Shown: piece after piece, positions 19,101 through 27,675 of the stretch | Position numbering within the stretch: position 1 is the stretch's first letter | How the letters are laid out: every line of letters begins with the position of its first letter | Position numbers and translations under genes: made by a program | Origin: Oceanospirillum sp964342385 | GTDB lineage: Bacteria; Pseudomonadota; Gammaproteobacteria; Pseudomonadales; Halomonadaceae | Reading direction: 5' to 3' | NCBI GenBank assembly: GCA_964342385.1 | Contig: CAYFGP010000003.1 | Coordinates: 82,924-146,923 of the forward strand | DNA: 64,000 bases | Notes under the pieces: model-generated | What the model saw: only the letters and a program-made list of their open reading frames with translations | Database searches by the model: none | Told to the model about the DNA's origin: nothing

Positions 19101-19379
19101 CCTGATGAGATCGCGTTTTACCGTGCTTTGATTGTTAATGAAGCCTCTGTGCGTGAACTGGGTGATAACAATCTGCGTCAATTGGCGATTGAACTGACCC
19201 AGAAACTACGGAAGTCCACTACGGTGGATTGGAATAAACGGGAGAGTGTCCGGGCGAGAATGCGTAATCTGGTGCGCCGTTTATTAAGACGCTGGAAGTA
19301 CCCACCAGATGCTGCTGAAGATGCCGTTAGGCTGGTGCTTGAACAGGCTGAAGCACTGGCAGACGAGTGGAGTGACTAG
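16125..19379 (+). CDS. Type I restriction enzyme endonuclease/translocase subunit HsdR
   Basis: HsdR translocates DNA with ATP and cuts at a distance from unmodified sites. The N-terminal nuclease carries a PD-(D/E)xK signature, RPDVVVF near residue 147 and IELKNP near 163. The SF2 motor has Walker A GSGKS at about 328, DEAH at 433-436, GFTGTP near 485 and QAIARVNRVF near 705. The C-terminal 300 residues are the helical HsdM-binding domain. Length 1084 aa is usual. It starts three bases after the SIR2 gene. All key residues look intact, so the restriction system is probably active. Confidence 0.95.
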   Translation: MITEDQLEQNCLLWFQDIGYDYCSGVGIAPDGENPERDDYYQVVLKPRLSERLALLNPELSSDVLEQVVQTVCTPETPVLIKNNRSFHKYLIEGVPVEYSVIEDGQSVSKHSHARLMDFDQPDNNDFLVVNQFTVKGRSSSGQNSTRRPDVVVFINGLPISVIELKNPADEHADIWNAFNQLQTYKDDISDLFIFNEALVISDGWQARVGSLTANRERFLPWKTIKSEDDKPLLEYQLETLIRGFFQPELLLDYIRYFILFENATEASSDSLIKKIAAYHQFHAVRAAVKATVIAAQPSEKVAEPRATYAERVLPGSKKAGVVWHTQGSGKSISMVCYASKLLQQPSMNNPTLVVVTDRNDLHGQLFNTFSTAHETLKQLPQEAGSRDGLRELLFSRQSGGIIFTTIQKFALLDGELNHPVLSKRDNIVVVSDEAHRSQYGNTAKLVDIKDKDGAVIEQRYVYGYSKYLRDALPNASFIGFTGTPIALDDKDTRGVFGDYVSIYDIQDAVDDGATVPIYYESRLAKLDIQQQDIEALNDQVEDEIAEEDELAAREQIKSKWSALEKLVGAEPRIEEVAKDLIAHFTTRTKTFPGKAMIVGMSREICVDLYDAITKLRPDWHNDDPKQGAIKVVMTGSASDKEKLQQHIYDSKTKKHFEKRFKDTADPLQLVIVRDMWLTGFDAPCCHTMYVDKPMRGHNLMQAIARVNRVFKDKPGGLVVDYIGIANELKNALKTYTNSSGKGQPTVDTAEAFSLLQEKIDIIRGMFATPVDGQVFHYRPDFETQALRLLPDAANHIVSLVIPSANNPEGERSGKRRFLDVMAALSKTYSLCNTLDEVQEYKTEIAFYSAIKAAFLKHSNVDKKRSDEARNSALKQILDNAITADGVDDIFAMVGLDKPDISLLSEEFLEDVQNMPQQNLAVELLEKLLRDEVKARMKTDVVQERKYSDLITETLKKYHNRSIETAQVIEELIQWAKEMAADAEMASRLKLSPDEIAFYRALIVNEASVRELGDNNLRQLAIELTQKLRKSTTVDWNKRESVRARMRNLVRRLLRRWKYPPDAAEDAVRLVLEQAEALADEWSD

Positions 19380-19467
19380 TCCTTTAAGCCGTTGGAAGTG
19401 AGACAAAGAGCTTGCCCTGAGAAGTTGGGGGCAGGCTCAAGGAATCATAAGGAAGTAGAGGATAAAA

Positions 19468-20652
19468 ATGCTAATGATTGGTCAGTCTGAAAATTCGTCT
19501 TACGTATTAAATTGTCCGGAAGAGTTTGATCTTAATAAAGAAATCCTAGCTGCTGAAGCGGTGTATATTGCTACTGCATTTGCCCATGAAAGTGGTTGGC
19601 GTTTAATAAAAAAAGGACTGAAAAATACCCAGGCTAAAGTTAAGTTGATTGCGGGGTTAAACTTTTGTCAATCTGAGCCTAGGGTGCTAGAGCAGTGGAT
19701 CAGCCCTGACTTTGATCACGCCGAAGCTTATTGTTATATCGGAGAAGAAACATTCCATCCGAAGGTAATGATTGTAAAGGGACAAGAGCACAGTTTTGCC
19801 ATTGTCGGTTCAGGCAATATGTCCCGAGGCGGCTATATCGATAATGTTGAGTGCAATGTTTATCTCTCATCTGACCAGGATGTTGAACGTTTGATCGAGT
19901 GGTATCAGGGCATTATTTCAGGCGGCAGTAGCGCTCTGTTAAATGCTAATCTGCTGGCTGACTATAAGATCAAACATGCCGCAGCTCAGAGCAGTATCGC
20001 CAAGGCCAAAAAGAAAAACCGTCAAGCTCAGAATGAACTGGCGCAGTTGGTGCAGAATAGAGCCAAAAAAGAAGCAGGTTTTGAAAATTGGGATCAAGCG
20101 ATTAAAGATGCCAAAGCATTCTATGCTTCCGATGAGTTTGCCAATGGTTGGTATAGGAACCACAAAAAAGCGGCGAAAGAGATTAAAGAGCAGTTGGGCT
20201 ATCCCAATTTTAATTTTGGCTATGAGCAGTGGGATGAATTCTACCGAATTGAGAGCTTTGGCAATCTGAATGATATACCTAAGAAGCGAATTTTTGGTGA
20301 AGACAAGAAACTTAAAGACGGACTCAAGCAGCTCTTGGATGAAAGCATCCCTGTTGCAGAGAGGGTCAATTACTTGGTGGATAATAATCGATCTACCGGC
20401 ATTTCTGGTATGGGGATAAATACCGTTTCAAAGGTATTGTTGGCATCGGCACCGAAACGTTGGCCTGTTATGAATGGTCCTGTTGAGAATGTATTGGATT
20501 ATTATGGCTATGCGGAACCCTTTCGAGTGAGTAAAGGTGATAAGTATGCTGCTTATGCCGAATTGATGCAGCGATTTATCAAAGAGGCAGGGATCAAAAA
20601 TATGATGGCCCTCGATTGTTTCTTCTACTGGAAGAATGAGCAGATCAGCTAA
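19468..20652 (+). CDS. PLD-type nuclease-like protein, 394 aa
   Basis: The N-terminal 150 residues form a phospholipase D-like fold with one H-x-K motif, HPK at residues 97-99, followed by GSGN at 114-117 in the segment IVGSGNMSRGG. The aspartate of the classical HxKx4D motif is absent, as in BfiI-type restriction nucleases, which work as dimers of one HxK unit. A charged coiled-coil-like linker (about 165-225) follows, then a helical C-terminal domain with GMGINTVSKVL near 312, which resembles a helix-hairpin-helix. AAGGAAG precedes the start, 88 bp after hsdR. Probably a DNA-acting defence effector; substrate unknown. Confidence 0.75.
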   Translation: MLMIGQSENSSYVLNCPEEFDLNKEILAAEAVYIATAFAHESGWRLIKKGLKNTQAKVKLIAGLNFCQSEPRVLEQWISPDFDHAEAYCYIGEETFHPKVMIVKGQEHSFAIVGSGNMSRGGYIDNVECNVYLSSDQDVERLIEWYQGIISGGSSALLNANLLADYKIKHAAAQSSIAKAKKKNRQAQNELAQLVQNRAKKEAGFENWDQAIKDAKAFYASDEFANGWYRNHKKAAKEIKEQLGYPNFNFGYEQWDEFYRIESFGNLNDIPKKRIFGEDKKLKDGLKQLLDESIPVAERVNYLVDNNRSTGISGMGINTVSKVLLASAPKRWPVMNGPVENVLDYYGYAEPFRVSKGDKYAAYAELMQRFIKEAGIKNMMALDCFFYWKNEQIS

Positions 20653-20681
20653 ATAAAGCTAGATCCCTGACTTAACAGTCT

Positions 20682-20718
20682 GATCTCACTCCTATCTATG
20701 ATGGATAAGAGTGAGATC
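20682..20718 (+). terminator. Stem-loop closing the defence island
   Basis: GATCTCACTC (20682-20691) pairs perfectly with GAGTGAGATC (20709-20718) around a 17-nt loop, 29 bp after the PLD gene. No T-run follows. The remaining bases to 20966 carry the fecB promoter region; AATGATTATTAAG near 20850 and AAACAATTAGCATTAC near 20928 are only weak Fur-box matches. Confidence 0.6.
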
Positions 20719-20966
20719 GGCTTGGTCAATTACAGTGCTAGTTCCAGTCTGAGCTAATTACAACGAGTCCCAAGCAAAAATCTCCGCTGGTAAACCAATA
20801 ATCGGAGCTTGTTACAGTTAGTCTTTCCCCTTACCCATCTTGTTTTCCTAATGATTATTAAGCGTCTTGTGTTGTCACTGGTGTAATGACTAGGATCGCG
20901 TCGCAAATCAATTGCAGCTGTTAATAAAAACAATTAGCATTACGAGCTTGAAATAAGGAGCTCGTT

Positions 20967-22160
20967 ATGGGGATTTATCAGGGCCTGAATAGATGTGATC
21001 TGTTTAGTCGGACCCGCCCACAGGTTCAAGGCATATCTGCCTTATCTTTTTTGACCACGGTTTTATCTGTCGCAAGGACTTCTATCGTCTCTCTTCTACT
21101 CGCTATTGTGTCAGTTCTGATCGTATTTGTTATTAGCTCACCGGCATTGGCTCAGCAGGCAACGGTATCTGCTTTAGATCAGCCCCAATCAGCGGTACAA
21201 AGCTTACAACAGGAACGAAGAGTGGCTGATAAAGGTGATGGCCTGGTGATTCAGGGCATGCCCAAACGAGTTGTGGTGCTGGAATACTCTTTTCTTGATG
21301 CGGTGGTACTGGCGGGCATTACTCCAGTGGGGATTGCTGATGACCAAAAGCCTCAGCGAATTCTGCCGCAACTGAAACAGCGGATGGGTGATTATCAATC
21401 TGTTGGTTTGCGTGGTCAGCCTAATCTTGAAACCATTGCCAGCCTGAAACCGGATCTGATTATTGCTGATCAGCAGCGTCATAGCGGTATCTACCGGGAG
21501 CTACAGGAGATTGCTCCAACGCTGTTATTGCTAAGTTATGGTGCGGAATATAACGATCTGTTAGATGATGCTGTGTTGATTGGTCTGGCGCTGGGCAAAC
21601 AAACCTACGTTGAGCAGCGTTTACAGCAGCATGAAACAGCGATGGATCGTTTTCGTGTCCAATTAAGGAGTGCTCAGTTAACAAACTTCCAGTTGAAAAG
21701 CACCCAATCAAAAAGTACGCAGGGGCAACAAGCTCAAGCCGAACGTTTCCTATTTGCTACGGCCAGTGCACGGGGTGTCGCGGTGCATGCCAGTAAAGCC
21801 TTTGCCACAGGCGTTATACGTCGCTTAGGGCTGCAGACGGCGATTCCTCAAGGGGATAACAGTGCCTATATGCGTGTCAGCTTTGAGCAGATGGCAGGTA
21901 TGAACCCTGATTGGTTGTTGGTGGGTGATTATAACCGTGCGCAAGGTGGGGCTGAGGCACTAAAACGTTGGCAGGCTCATCCATTGTGGCCGATGTTAAA
22001 TATGGCCAAAAAACAGCAGCTGAAGCTGGTGGATCCTAAGGTTTGGTCGCTCAGTCGCGGTATTTTTGCTGCCGAGCAGATTGCTGAGGACCTGATTAAA
22101 CTGGTTTCTGCTTCTCAACTGGTTTCACTTACACCTGTAGAGGGTGTGCAACAACCATGA
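20967..22160 (+). CDS. Ferric citrate ABC transporter, periplasmic binding protein FecB
   Basis: Binds ferric citrate (or a breakdown form) in the periplasm and hands it to FecCD. The sequence is close in wording to E. coli FecB: PKRVVVLEYSFLDAV, GIADD, RILPQL, SLKPDLIIAD, RHSGIY and RGIFAAEQIAED. The N-terminus is long, with a hydrophobic core around residues 40-60 ending SPALA, so the signal peptide cut is near residue 62; an internal start is possible, though AAGGAG fits the chosen ATG. A Gln/Ser/Thr-rich stretch near residue 245 is an insertion relative to the usual family. It overlaps fecC by four bases (ATGA). Confidence 0.92.
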   Translation: MGIYQGLNRCDLFSRTRPQVQGISALSFLTTVLSVARTSIVSLLLAIVSVLIVFVISSPALAQQATVSALDQPQSAVQSLQQERRVADKGDGLVIQGMPKRVVVLEYSFLDAVVLAGITPVGIADDQKPQRILPQLKQRMGDYQSVGLRGQPNLETIASLKPDLIIADQQRHSGIYRELQEIAPTLLLLSYGAEYNDLLDDAVLIGLALGKQTYVEQRLQQHETAMDRFRVQLRSAQLTNFQLKSTQSKSTQGQQAQAERFLFATASARGVAVHASKAFATGVIRRLGLQTAIPQGDNSAYMRVSFEQMAGMNPDWLLVGDYNRAQGGAEALKRWQAHPLWPMLNMAKKQQLKLVDPKVWSLSRGIFAAEQIAEDLIKLVSASQLVSLTPVEGVQQP

Positions 22161-23260
22161 GTGCTTCTGAAGCTACAGCCAGTAGATTAGCGGCTGGTCC
22201 TAAATGGTTTTTGCCTTTTTCCCAACTCATCCTATTACTGAGTCTTTTGATGCTCGGGGGCGTGTTAGCTTCTATCGGTGCATCAACATTTACCCTGACT
22301 TTAGCGGATCTCTGGCAAGCGGTACTTAATAAGATTATTGATGCGGGAATGATTGGTGCCGTAGTAGTTGAAGCTCTGTCTCTTGATGATCAAGTGGACG
22401 CTAAGACTCTGGCTTCTCAATTGATCAGTACCATACGCCTGCCTCGTGTGATGGTTGCGGCTGTAGCCGGTGCCGCTCTGGCTATGGCGGGGGCGTTGAT
22501 GCAGGGCATTACCCGTAATCCTCTGGCGTCACCGGCTTTATTTGGTATTAATGCCGGTGCGGCTTGTTTATTGGTGATGGCTCAATCCGGTTTAATTCCC
22601 CTATTAGCAGAGCTACCCTTGATTGTCGTAACAGCCATTGGCGCTGGTGCTGCCGGTGCCTTGGTATTGATGCTAGGTGGTGGATTAGCCGGGCGTATTC
22701 ATCCCGTGCGAGTGGTGCTGGCCGGTGTGGCGGTAACCGCATTGCTGATCGCATTAACACGCACCTTATTGATTCTGGATGAGCAATCTCAGTCTGTTTT
22801 GGATTGGCTATCTGGCTCTTTGACAGATATCGGTTGGGCAGAGTGGCATCAGTTATGGCCCTGGGTATTAGTAGCAGGATTGTTGTCCTTGTTATTGGCT
22901 CAGCGTATTAACTTATTGGCTCTGGGTGAGGAAATGGCCTCAGGTCTAGGCATTTCACCGGTCAAACTACGTTTGCAGGTCTCCTGTCTGGTAATCATTC
23001 TGTCGGCTGCAACAGTGGCGATTACTGGTCCTGTGGCGTTTGTTGGTTTGTTAGTACCTCATCTGGCACGCAAATTTACCGGTGCGGACCATAGAGTTTT
23101 ATTGCCTGTGTGTGCGCTGATGGGAGCGACCTTGATGGTTTGGGCGGATTATCTGTCCCGTTTGCTGGTTTTTCCTTCTGAAACCCCTGTTGGCTTGGTG
23201 ACTGCTTTAGTGGGTGCGCCTTGTTTTCTTTGGTTGGCCAGTCGGGAGGGTAAGCGCTGA
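22157..23260 (+). CDS. Ferric citrate ABC transporter permease FecC
   Basis: FecCD/BtuC-type inner-membrane permease with about ten membrane segments. The family motif RLPRVMVAAVAGAALAMAGA is near residue 95, with QGITRNPLASPALFG following; the coupling region GLGISPVKLR is near 255 and the VGLLVPHLAR segment near 295. It is 367 aa, slightly long because of an insertion near residues 65-90. Start and stop codons overlap those of fecB and fecD, so the operon is tightly coupled. Confidence 0.92.
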   Translation: MSASEATASRLAAGPKWFLPFSQLILLLSLLMLGGVLASIGASTFTLTLADLWQAVLNKIIDAGMIGAVVVEALSLDDQVDAKTLASQLISTIRLPRVMVAAVAGAALAMAGALMQGITRNPLASPALFGINAGAACLLVMAQSGLIPLLAELPLIVVTAIGAGAAGALVLMLGGGLAGRIHPVRVVLAGVAVTALLIALTRTLLILDEQSQSVLDWLSGSLTDIGWAEWHQLWPWVLVAGLLSLLLAQRINLLALGEEMASGLGISPVKLRLQVSCLVIILSAATVAITGPVAFVGLLVPHLARKFTGADHRVLLPVCALMGATLMVWADYLSRLLVFPSETPVGLVTALVGAPCFLWLASREGKR

Positions 23261-24207
23261 TGTATCCTCGTTTAACGTTAACGCTGCTGCCTGTTTTTTT
23301 ATTGGTGCTGGCGATCAGTGGTGTCTTGCTGGGCTCTTTGGATCTACAAACGGCACTGAGCACAGGCCCAGATATTTTGACCGATCTAAGACTATCTCGT
23401 GTTTTGGTCGCGATATTGGCCGGAGCGGGCCTAGGTCTGGCTGGAGCCATGATTCAAGGTGTGGTGAGAAACCCGCTGGCATCGCCGGATATTATCGGTG
23501 TGACCGGCGGATCTGGTCTTGCTGCAACGGCATTATTGCTGCTGTTTCCTGGGGTAGCCTTCGGCTGGATGATTCCAGCAGCCATTGTGGGTGCCTTGCT
23601 GACGATGGCTTTGATGCTATGGCTGGTCCGTAATCAGGATTTGAATCCGGCTCGTTTAGTGCTGGTAGGGGTCGCCCTAAGCGCCTGGTTGGGTGCCTTG
23701 ATCGATTGGCTATTAGTAAGCCATCCCTATCAGGTTAATGCCGCTCTGGTATGGCTAACCGGTAGTTTATGGGGCCGGGGCTGGGATCATGTCGCAGTAC
23801 TCTTACCTTGGTTGCTGGTGCTATTCCCATTGGCGCTGATGATGGCATTACGCCTGGATCTGCTGGCGCTGGGTGATGAAGCCGCAGAAGGCCTTGGCGC
23901 AAATGTGCTGCAAACCCGTAAGCTAGCCCTGTTGTTGTCCGTTGCTTTGGCTGCAGTCAGTGTGGCCGTGTGCGGTGCTATTAGTTTTGTCGGGTTGATC
24001 TCGCCCCATCTGGCGCGTTTGCTGGTAGGTGGGAGTCACCATCGGTTAATACCGGCGACTGCTATGATCGGAGCTGTGTTGGTTCTATTGGCAGATATTC
24101 TGGCCCGTACTTTGGCTCCGCCTATTGAGTTACCGGCTGGTGTGCTGACATCCCTGATCGGTGCGCCCTATTTTCTCTTCCTGTTAACCCGTTATCGAGG
24201 CTGGTAA
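23260..24207 (+). CDS. Ferric citrate ABC transporter permease FecD
   Basis: Second permease half, pairing with FecC in the inner membrane. Motifs parallel those of FecC: RLSRVLVAILAGAGLGLAGA near residue 44, VRNPLASPDIIG, GLGANVLQTR near 214, and SFVGLISPHLARLL near 246. Length 315 aa is typical. It starts on the last base of the fecC stop codon and ends in the same way at fecE. Confidence 0.92.
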   Translation: MYPRLTLTLLPVFLLVLAISGVLLGSLDLQTALSTGPDILTDLRLSRVLVAILAGAGLGLAGAMIQGVVRNPLASPDIIGVTGGSGLAATALLLLFPGVAFGWMIPAAIVGALLTMALMLWLVRNQDLNPARLVLVGVALSAWLGALIDWLLVSHPYQVNAALVWLTGSLWGRGWDHVAVLLPWLLVLFPLALMMALRLDLLALGDEAAEGLGANVLQTRKLALLLSVALAAVSVAVCGAISFVGLISPHLARLLVGGSHHRLIPATAMIGAVLVLLADILARTLAPPIELPAGVLTSLIGAPYFLFLLTRYRGW

Positions 24208-24977
24208 TGAACTATCTGTCTATTGAAAATCTGACGGTCAGTTACGGCGATAAAGTGATTCTGAACGAGCTGAATCTGCAGATTCCGAAAGGAAAAATTA
24301 CCGCTCTGATTGGCCCTAATGGTTGCGGTAAATCTACGTTACTAAAAACCGTGGCTCGTATTCTGTCGCCTAAACAGGGGCAGATTCTGCTACAGGGTGA
24401 GAGTCTGCATAAACAGGATACCCGTCAGGTAGCAAGAAAGCTGGCGTTATTGCCTCAGGCCCCCATTACCCCAGAGGGTGTGACGATTCGTGAGTTGGTG
24501 GGTTATGGTCGCGCACCCTGGGGTTCCCGTTGGGGGCGCTTGAGTGATGAAGATCGAGCCATTGTACAACACGCTTTGGAGCAAGTCGGTCTGTTAGAAC
24601 TAGCGGACCGGCCCGCTACAGATCTATCTGGCGGACAGAGGCAAAGAGCCTGGATTGCGATGATCTTGGCGCAAAAGACCGATCTGGTATTACTGGATGA
24701 ACCGACAACCTGGTTGGATATTGCCCATCAGATTGAGCTGTTAAAGCTGATGCGAGAGCTGAACCTGCAAGGGAAAACCATTGTTGTAGTGCTGCATGAT
24801 CTTAATCAGGCTTGTCGCTATTGTGATGAGTTGGTGGTGCTTAAACAGGGGGCTGTACAGCAGCAGGGCACGCCGGAGCAGGTATTAACTCAAAAACTGG
24901 TGGAAGAGGTGTTTGATCTGTGTGCAGAGATCCACCCTGATCCTGTCGCGGGTAGTCCTACCTTGGTTCCTGTATAG
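24207..24977 (+). CDS. Ferric citrate ABC transporter ATPase FecE
   Basis: Cytoplasmic ATPase driving FecCD. Walker A is GPNGCGKST near residue 36, the Q-loop is in LLPQAPI, the signature is LSGGQRQRAW near 140, Walker B is LVLLDEPTTWLD near 160, and the switch histidine is in VLHDLNQA. Length 256 aa is standard. Last gene of the fecBCDE operon, convergent with fecA. Confidence 0.94.
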   Translation: MNYLSIENLTVSYGDKVILNELNLQIPKGKITALIGPNGCGKSTLLKTVARILSPKQGQILLQGESLHKQDTRQVARKLALLPQAPITPEGVTIRELVGYGRAPWGSRWGRLSDEDRAIVQHALEQVGLLELADRPATDLSGGQRQRAWIAMILAQKTDLVLLDEPTTWLDIAHQIELLKLMRELNLQGKTIVVVLHDLNQACRYCDELVVLKQGAVQQQGTPEQVLTQKLVEEVFDLCAEIHPDPVAGSPTLVPV

Positions 24978-25055
24978 ATTTCCTTCTTATAACCGTCAAT
25001 CAAAATAGCCCATTAAAACTGTCCATCAACGTTCTATCAAGACAGCCCATAAAAA

Positions 25056-25095
25056 GCCCCGATGCTTTCGTTCTGGTTGAACTAAGACTCGGGGC
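25056..25095. terminator. Stem-loop between convergent fecE and fecA
   Basis: GCCCCGA (25056-25062) pairs with TCGGGGC (25089-25095). The loop is long (26 nt) and short A-runs flank both sides, which would give U-runs in either direction. It lies between two convergent genes. Confidence 0.55.
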
Positions 25096-25152
25096 AAAAT
25101 GAGAAAGGACCGAACAGCCTCTCAGCAGAGAGACTGAGTTGTTTTTGTGCGA

Positions 25153-27675
25153 TTAAAATTTCATATCCAGTTCAACAAAGGCTGTCGCCGGTGCTCCAGC
25201 ACTGATGCCTGCACCATAAGGCTGATCTGGGCCGCTCAGAGTGTAGTAGTCCTTGTTAAACAGATTCTTCACACCAAAAGCGATGCTGCTAGCATTTTTA
25301 CCTTCGGTCATTAGATAGCTGACACGGGTATTCCAGATAGAGAAGCTCGGCAGCTTGCCACGGTAATAGGTGTTGTTAACGACGGTTAACTCACTGGTAT
25401 TCTCATTGTCGGCAAACTGAGAGGACTGGCTATAGTTATCCAGATTCCAGGTCCAACGCCCATGCTGATATTCCATGCCCAGATTGCTGACCCAGTTAGA
25501 GTAGTAAGGCAATTCGTTCCCTTTTAGTTCCCCCTCTCTGAACTCGGCTTGGGTATAGGCCAGGTTGCCGTAAACACTCAGGCCAGTGTCCGGTATTTGA
25601 TAAGATGCTCCTAGTTCAACACCGTAGTGGCGGGTTTCACCCTTGTTTACGTGGTGACCCAGATCGTCGTCCCACTGAAGTTTATTATCAAAGTTGATAT
25701 TAAACAGGGTGACTTCTGCATTCAGAGTGTCCTTGTTATAGCGGCCACCCAGCTCAAAGGTACGGGCGATTTCAGGCTCCAGATTATTATCAGTGCTATC
25801 TGACAGCTGTAGATGCTGTAGGGTGCCAAATGAGGTGCTGAAGTTAGAGAACAGAGTTGTTTCTGGCGACAGCAGATAGCTGACGCTCAAAGAGGGTAGG
25901 ACTTCGGTATAACTCTCTTCGTTGCGGAAATTATTCGGGCTGTTTTTCTTCACCAGGCTATGGCGATAAACCTCAACATTTTCCAAGCGTACGCCCGGTG
26001 TGATCTGCCATAAGCCGACACTGATACGATCATCAATAAAGGCCGCATGTGCAGTGGTACCCGCCTTATCCTGGGTGCGGAAAACTCCTTCAATGGATTT
26101 AGGCGCATCACCTTCAGCAAAGTTATTCCAACGGTAACGAGTCAGATCCGCGTCTTCTTTTACAAAGCGGTAACCAACAGAGACTTCGTGGTCGATATCG
26201 CGGGTAGTAAACAGCTGGCTGTAGCGAGGTTCGATACCGTAAACATCGTACTCACGGCCCCATTCGTCGTAACGCTGACGAGAGTCTGGATTAAACTGCA
26301 AGCCGTACAGACGATAGGTATTTGCCGCAAAGGCTTGAACTTCAAACTCTTGAGTGGCACTGATCTCATTGGTATAGCGGATACGGCCTTCGGTACGATC
26401 ACCTTTAAAGTGATTGTAATCATAACGGGATTGCCATGGATTTTGATCATACTGCGTTTGATTTAAGCCGCCAGGGATATCGGTTTCAGCGTTGAAGAAA
26501 CGGATATGACCTTCAAGCAGTTCACTGTCGGATAACCAGGTTTCCCCCTTGAGCATCAGGTCATCGATATTCTCATCGGAGTTTTCTCGGAAACCGCTGC
26601 CATGGCTACCGGAGTAGATCAGTGCCAGGCCGGTATCTTCGTTTACCTTACCGCTGAAAAAGGCGTTCATCTGACCGAGCAGATTCTGTTCGCCATCGTC
26701 GATCGCGCTTTCGGCTTTTAGCTTGATACGTGCAGTGGTTTCTTCACTGATCTGCGGGGTAACAAAGTTGATAATGCCACCGACGTTCTGTGGTCCGTAA
26801 CGCACTGAGCTACCGCCTTTCACCACATCAATAGCGGCCAAGTTACCCAGACCTACAGGGGCGATAGACAGCTGAGGCTGACCGTATGGGGCAAAGGAGA
26901 GCGGCATGCCGTCCAGCAGAATAGTGGACTTCTCAGAGAAACGGGATTTCAGACCGCGTACACCAATGCTAAGAGCGTGATTAGCGCCATAGCTCTCCGC
27001 TGGAACGCGAACCTGAACACCCGGTATTTTGCGAAATGCCTCGGTTAGGGAGCTAACCCCCGACTTTTCCATCTCTTCCTGAGTTAATTGCTGACGGGAG
27101 CCGGGGAAGTTCTGCCGTGTGGTGCTATCGGCTTGGTTTAGCCAGTTACCGATGACCACTAATTCATCCTCAATCAGCTCATGTTCAGCTTGGGATTGTT
27201 TTGCTGCTGAATGAGTTTGAGATTGACCGGAAGAGGAGCTTTTTACCAACATCAGGCGATTACCTGTGCCGACTTTAAAGCTGAAGCCACTCTCTTTCAG
27301 TAGTGTTTTCAGAGCCTGTTGCGTACTCATCTGGCCACGGATTACTGGTGCTTGCAAACCTTTTAATTGGCCAGGTTGCAATAGAATATGTAGTCCAGCT
27401 TGTTCTGCCAGATCAGTAATTGAACGATCCAAAGTCTGTGCCGGAATATTCCAGTTTTGACTTTGTTGCAATACTGTTTGAGCAGTACTTTGTTCAGCCA
27501 TCGCTGGTGAGGCTGCGAGAGCAGATACCATCAAACCCGCAGCAAGTGATCGCTTCAAGCCTTGTGCATATTGACCGTCCTGAGTGTTTGGACGAGCGTG
27601 TCCCTCTGCGTGAAGAGAATCCCGGTGATGCTGACGAATTGCAGACTGCAGGATGTTCATATGTGGCGCGGGCAT
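25153..27675 (-). CDS. TonB-dependent ferric citrate receptor FecA
   Basis: Outer-membrane receptor that imports ferric citrate and signals through FecR. After a long signal region ending near ASPAMA (residue 59) there is an STN signalling domain (about residues 75-145), the mark of a transducer. The plug and barrel follow. GIRGL, LLDGMPLSFAPYGQPQLS and VRYGPQNVGGIINFVT match E. coli FecA closely, and the chain ends in phenylalanine (ELDMKF) as barrels do. Length 840 aa against 774 in E. coli is explained by the longer N-terminus and linker. AAGGAG precedes the ATG. It lies behind fecIR on the same strand. Confidence 0.93.
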   Translation of the reverse strand: MPAPHMNILQSAIRQHHRDSLHAEGHARPNTQDGQYAQGLKRSLAAGLMVSALAASPAMAEQSTAQTVLQQSQNWNIPAQTLDRSITDLAEQAGLHILLQPGQLKGLQAPVIRGQMSTQQALKTLLKESGFSFKVGTGNRLMLVKSSSSGQSQTHSAAKQSQAEHELIEDELVVIGNWLNQADSTTRQNFPGSRQQLTQEEMEKSGVSSLTEAFRKIPGVQVRVPAESYGANHALSIGVRGLKSRFSEKSTILLDGMPLSFAPYGQPQLSIAPVGLGNLAAIDVVKGGSSVRYGPQNVGGIINFVTPQISEETTARIKLKAESAIDDGEQNLLGQMNAFFSGKVNEDTGLALIYSGSHGSGFRENSDENIDDLMLKGETWLSDSELLEGHIRFFNAETDIPGGLNQTQYDQNPWQSRYDYNHFKGDRTEGRIRYTNEISATQEFEVQAFAANTYRLYGLQFNPDSRQRYDEWGREYDVYGIEPRYSQLFTTRDIDHEVSVGYRFVKEDADLTRYRWNNFAEGDAPKSIEGVFRTQDKAGTTAHAAFIDDRISVGLWQITPGVRLENVEVYRHSLVKKNSPNNFRNEESYTEVLPSLSVSYLLSPETTLFSNFSTSFGTLQHLQLSDSTDNNLEPEIARTFELGGRYNKDTLNAEVTLFNINFDNKLQWDDDLGHHVNKGETRHYGVELGASYQIPDTGLSVYGNLAYTQAEFREGELKGNELPYYSNWVSNLGMEYQHGRWTWNLDNYSQSSQFADNENTSELTVVNNTYYRGKLPSFSIWNTRVSYLMTEGKNASSIAFGVKNLFNKDYYTLSGPDQPYGAGISAGAPATAFVELDMKF

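Noticed and set aside
12731..20652. Reading the ATPase, Fic and SIR2 genes as a known named system such as Thoeris, Gabija or AVAST
   Set aside because: The defining partners are missing: no TIR gene for Thoeris, no TOPRIM or UvrD-like gene for Gabija, and no STAND protease or nuclease for AVAST within the island.
20840..20945. Possible Fur boxes upstream of fecB
   Set aside because: The two best stretches match the 19-bp consensus at only about half to 60 percent of positions, which AT-rich DNA gives by chance; only the site near fecI is kept.
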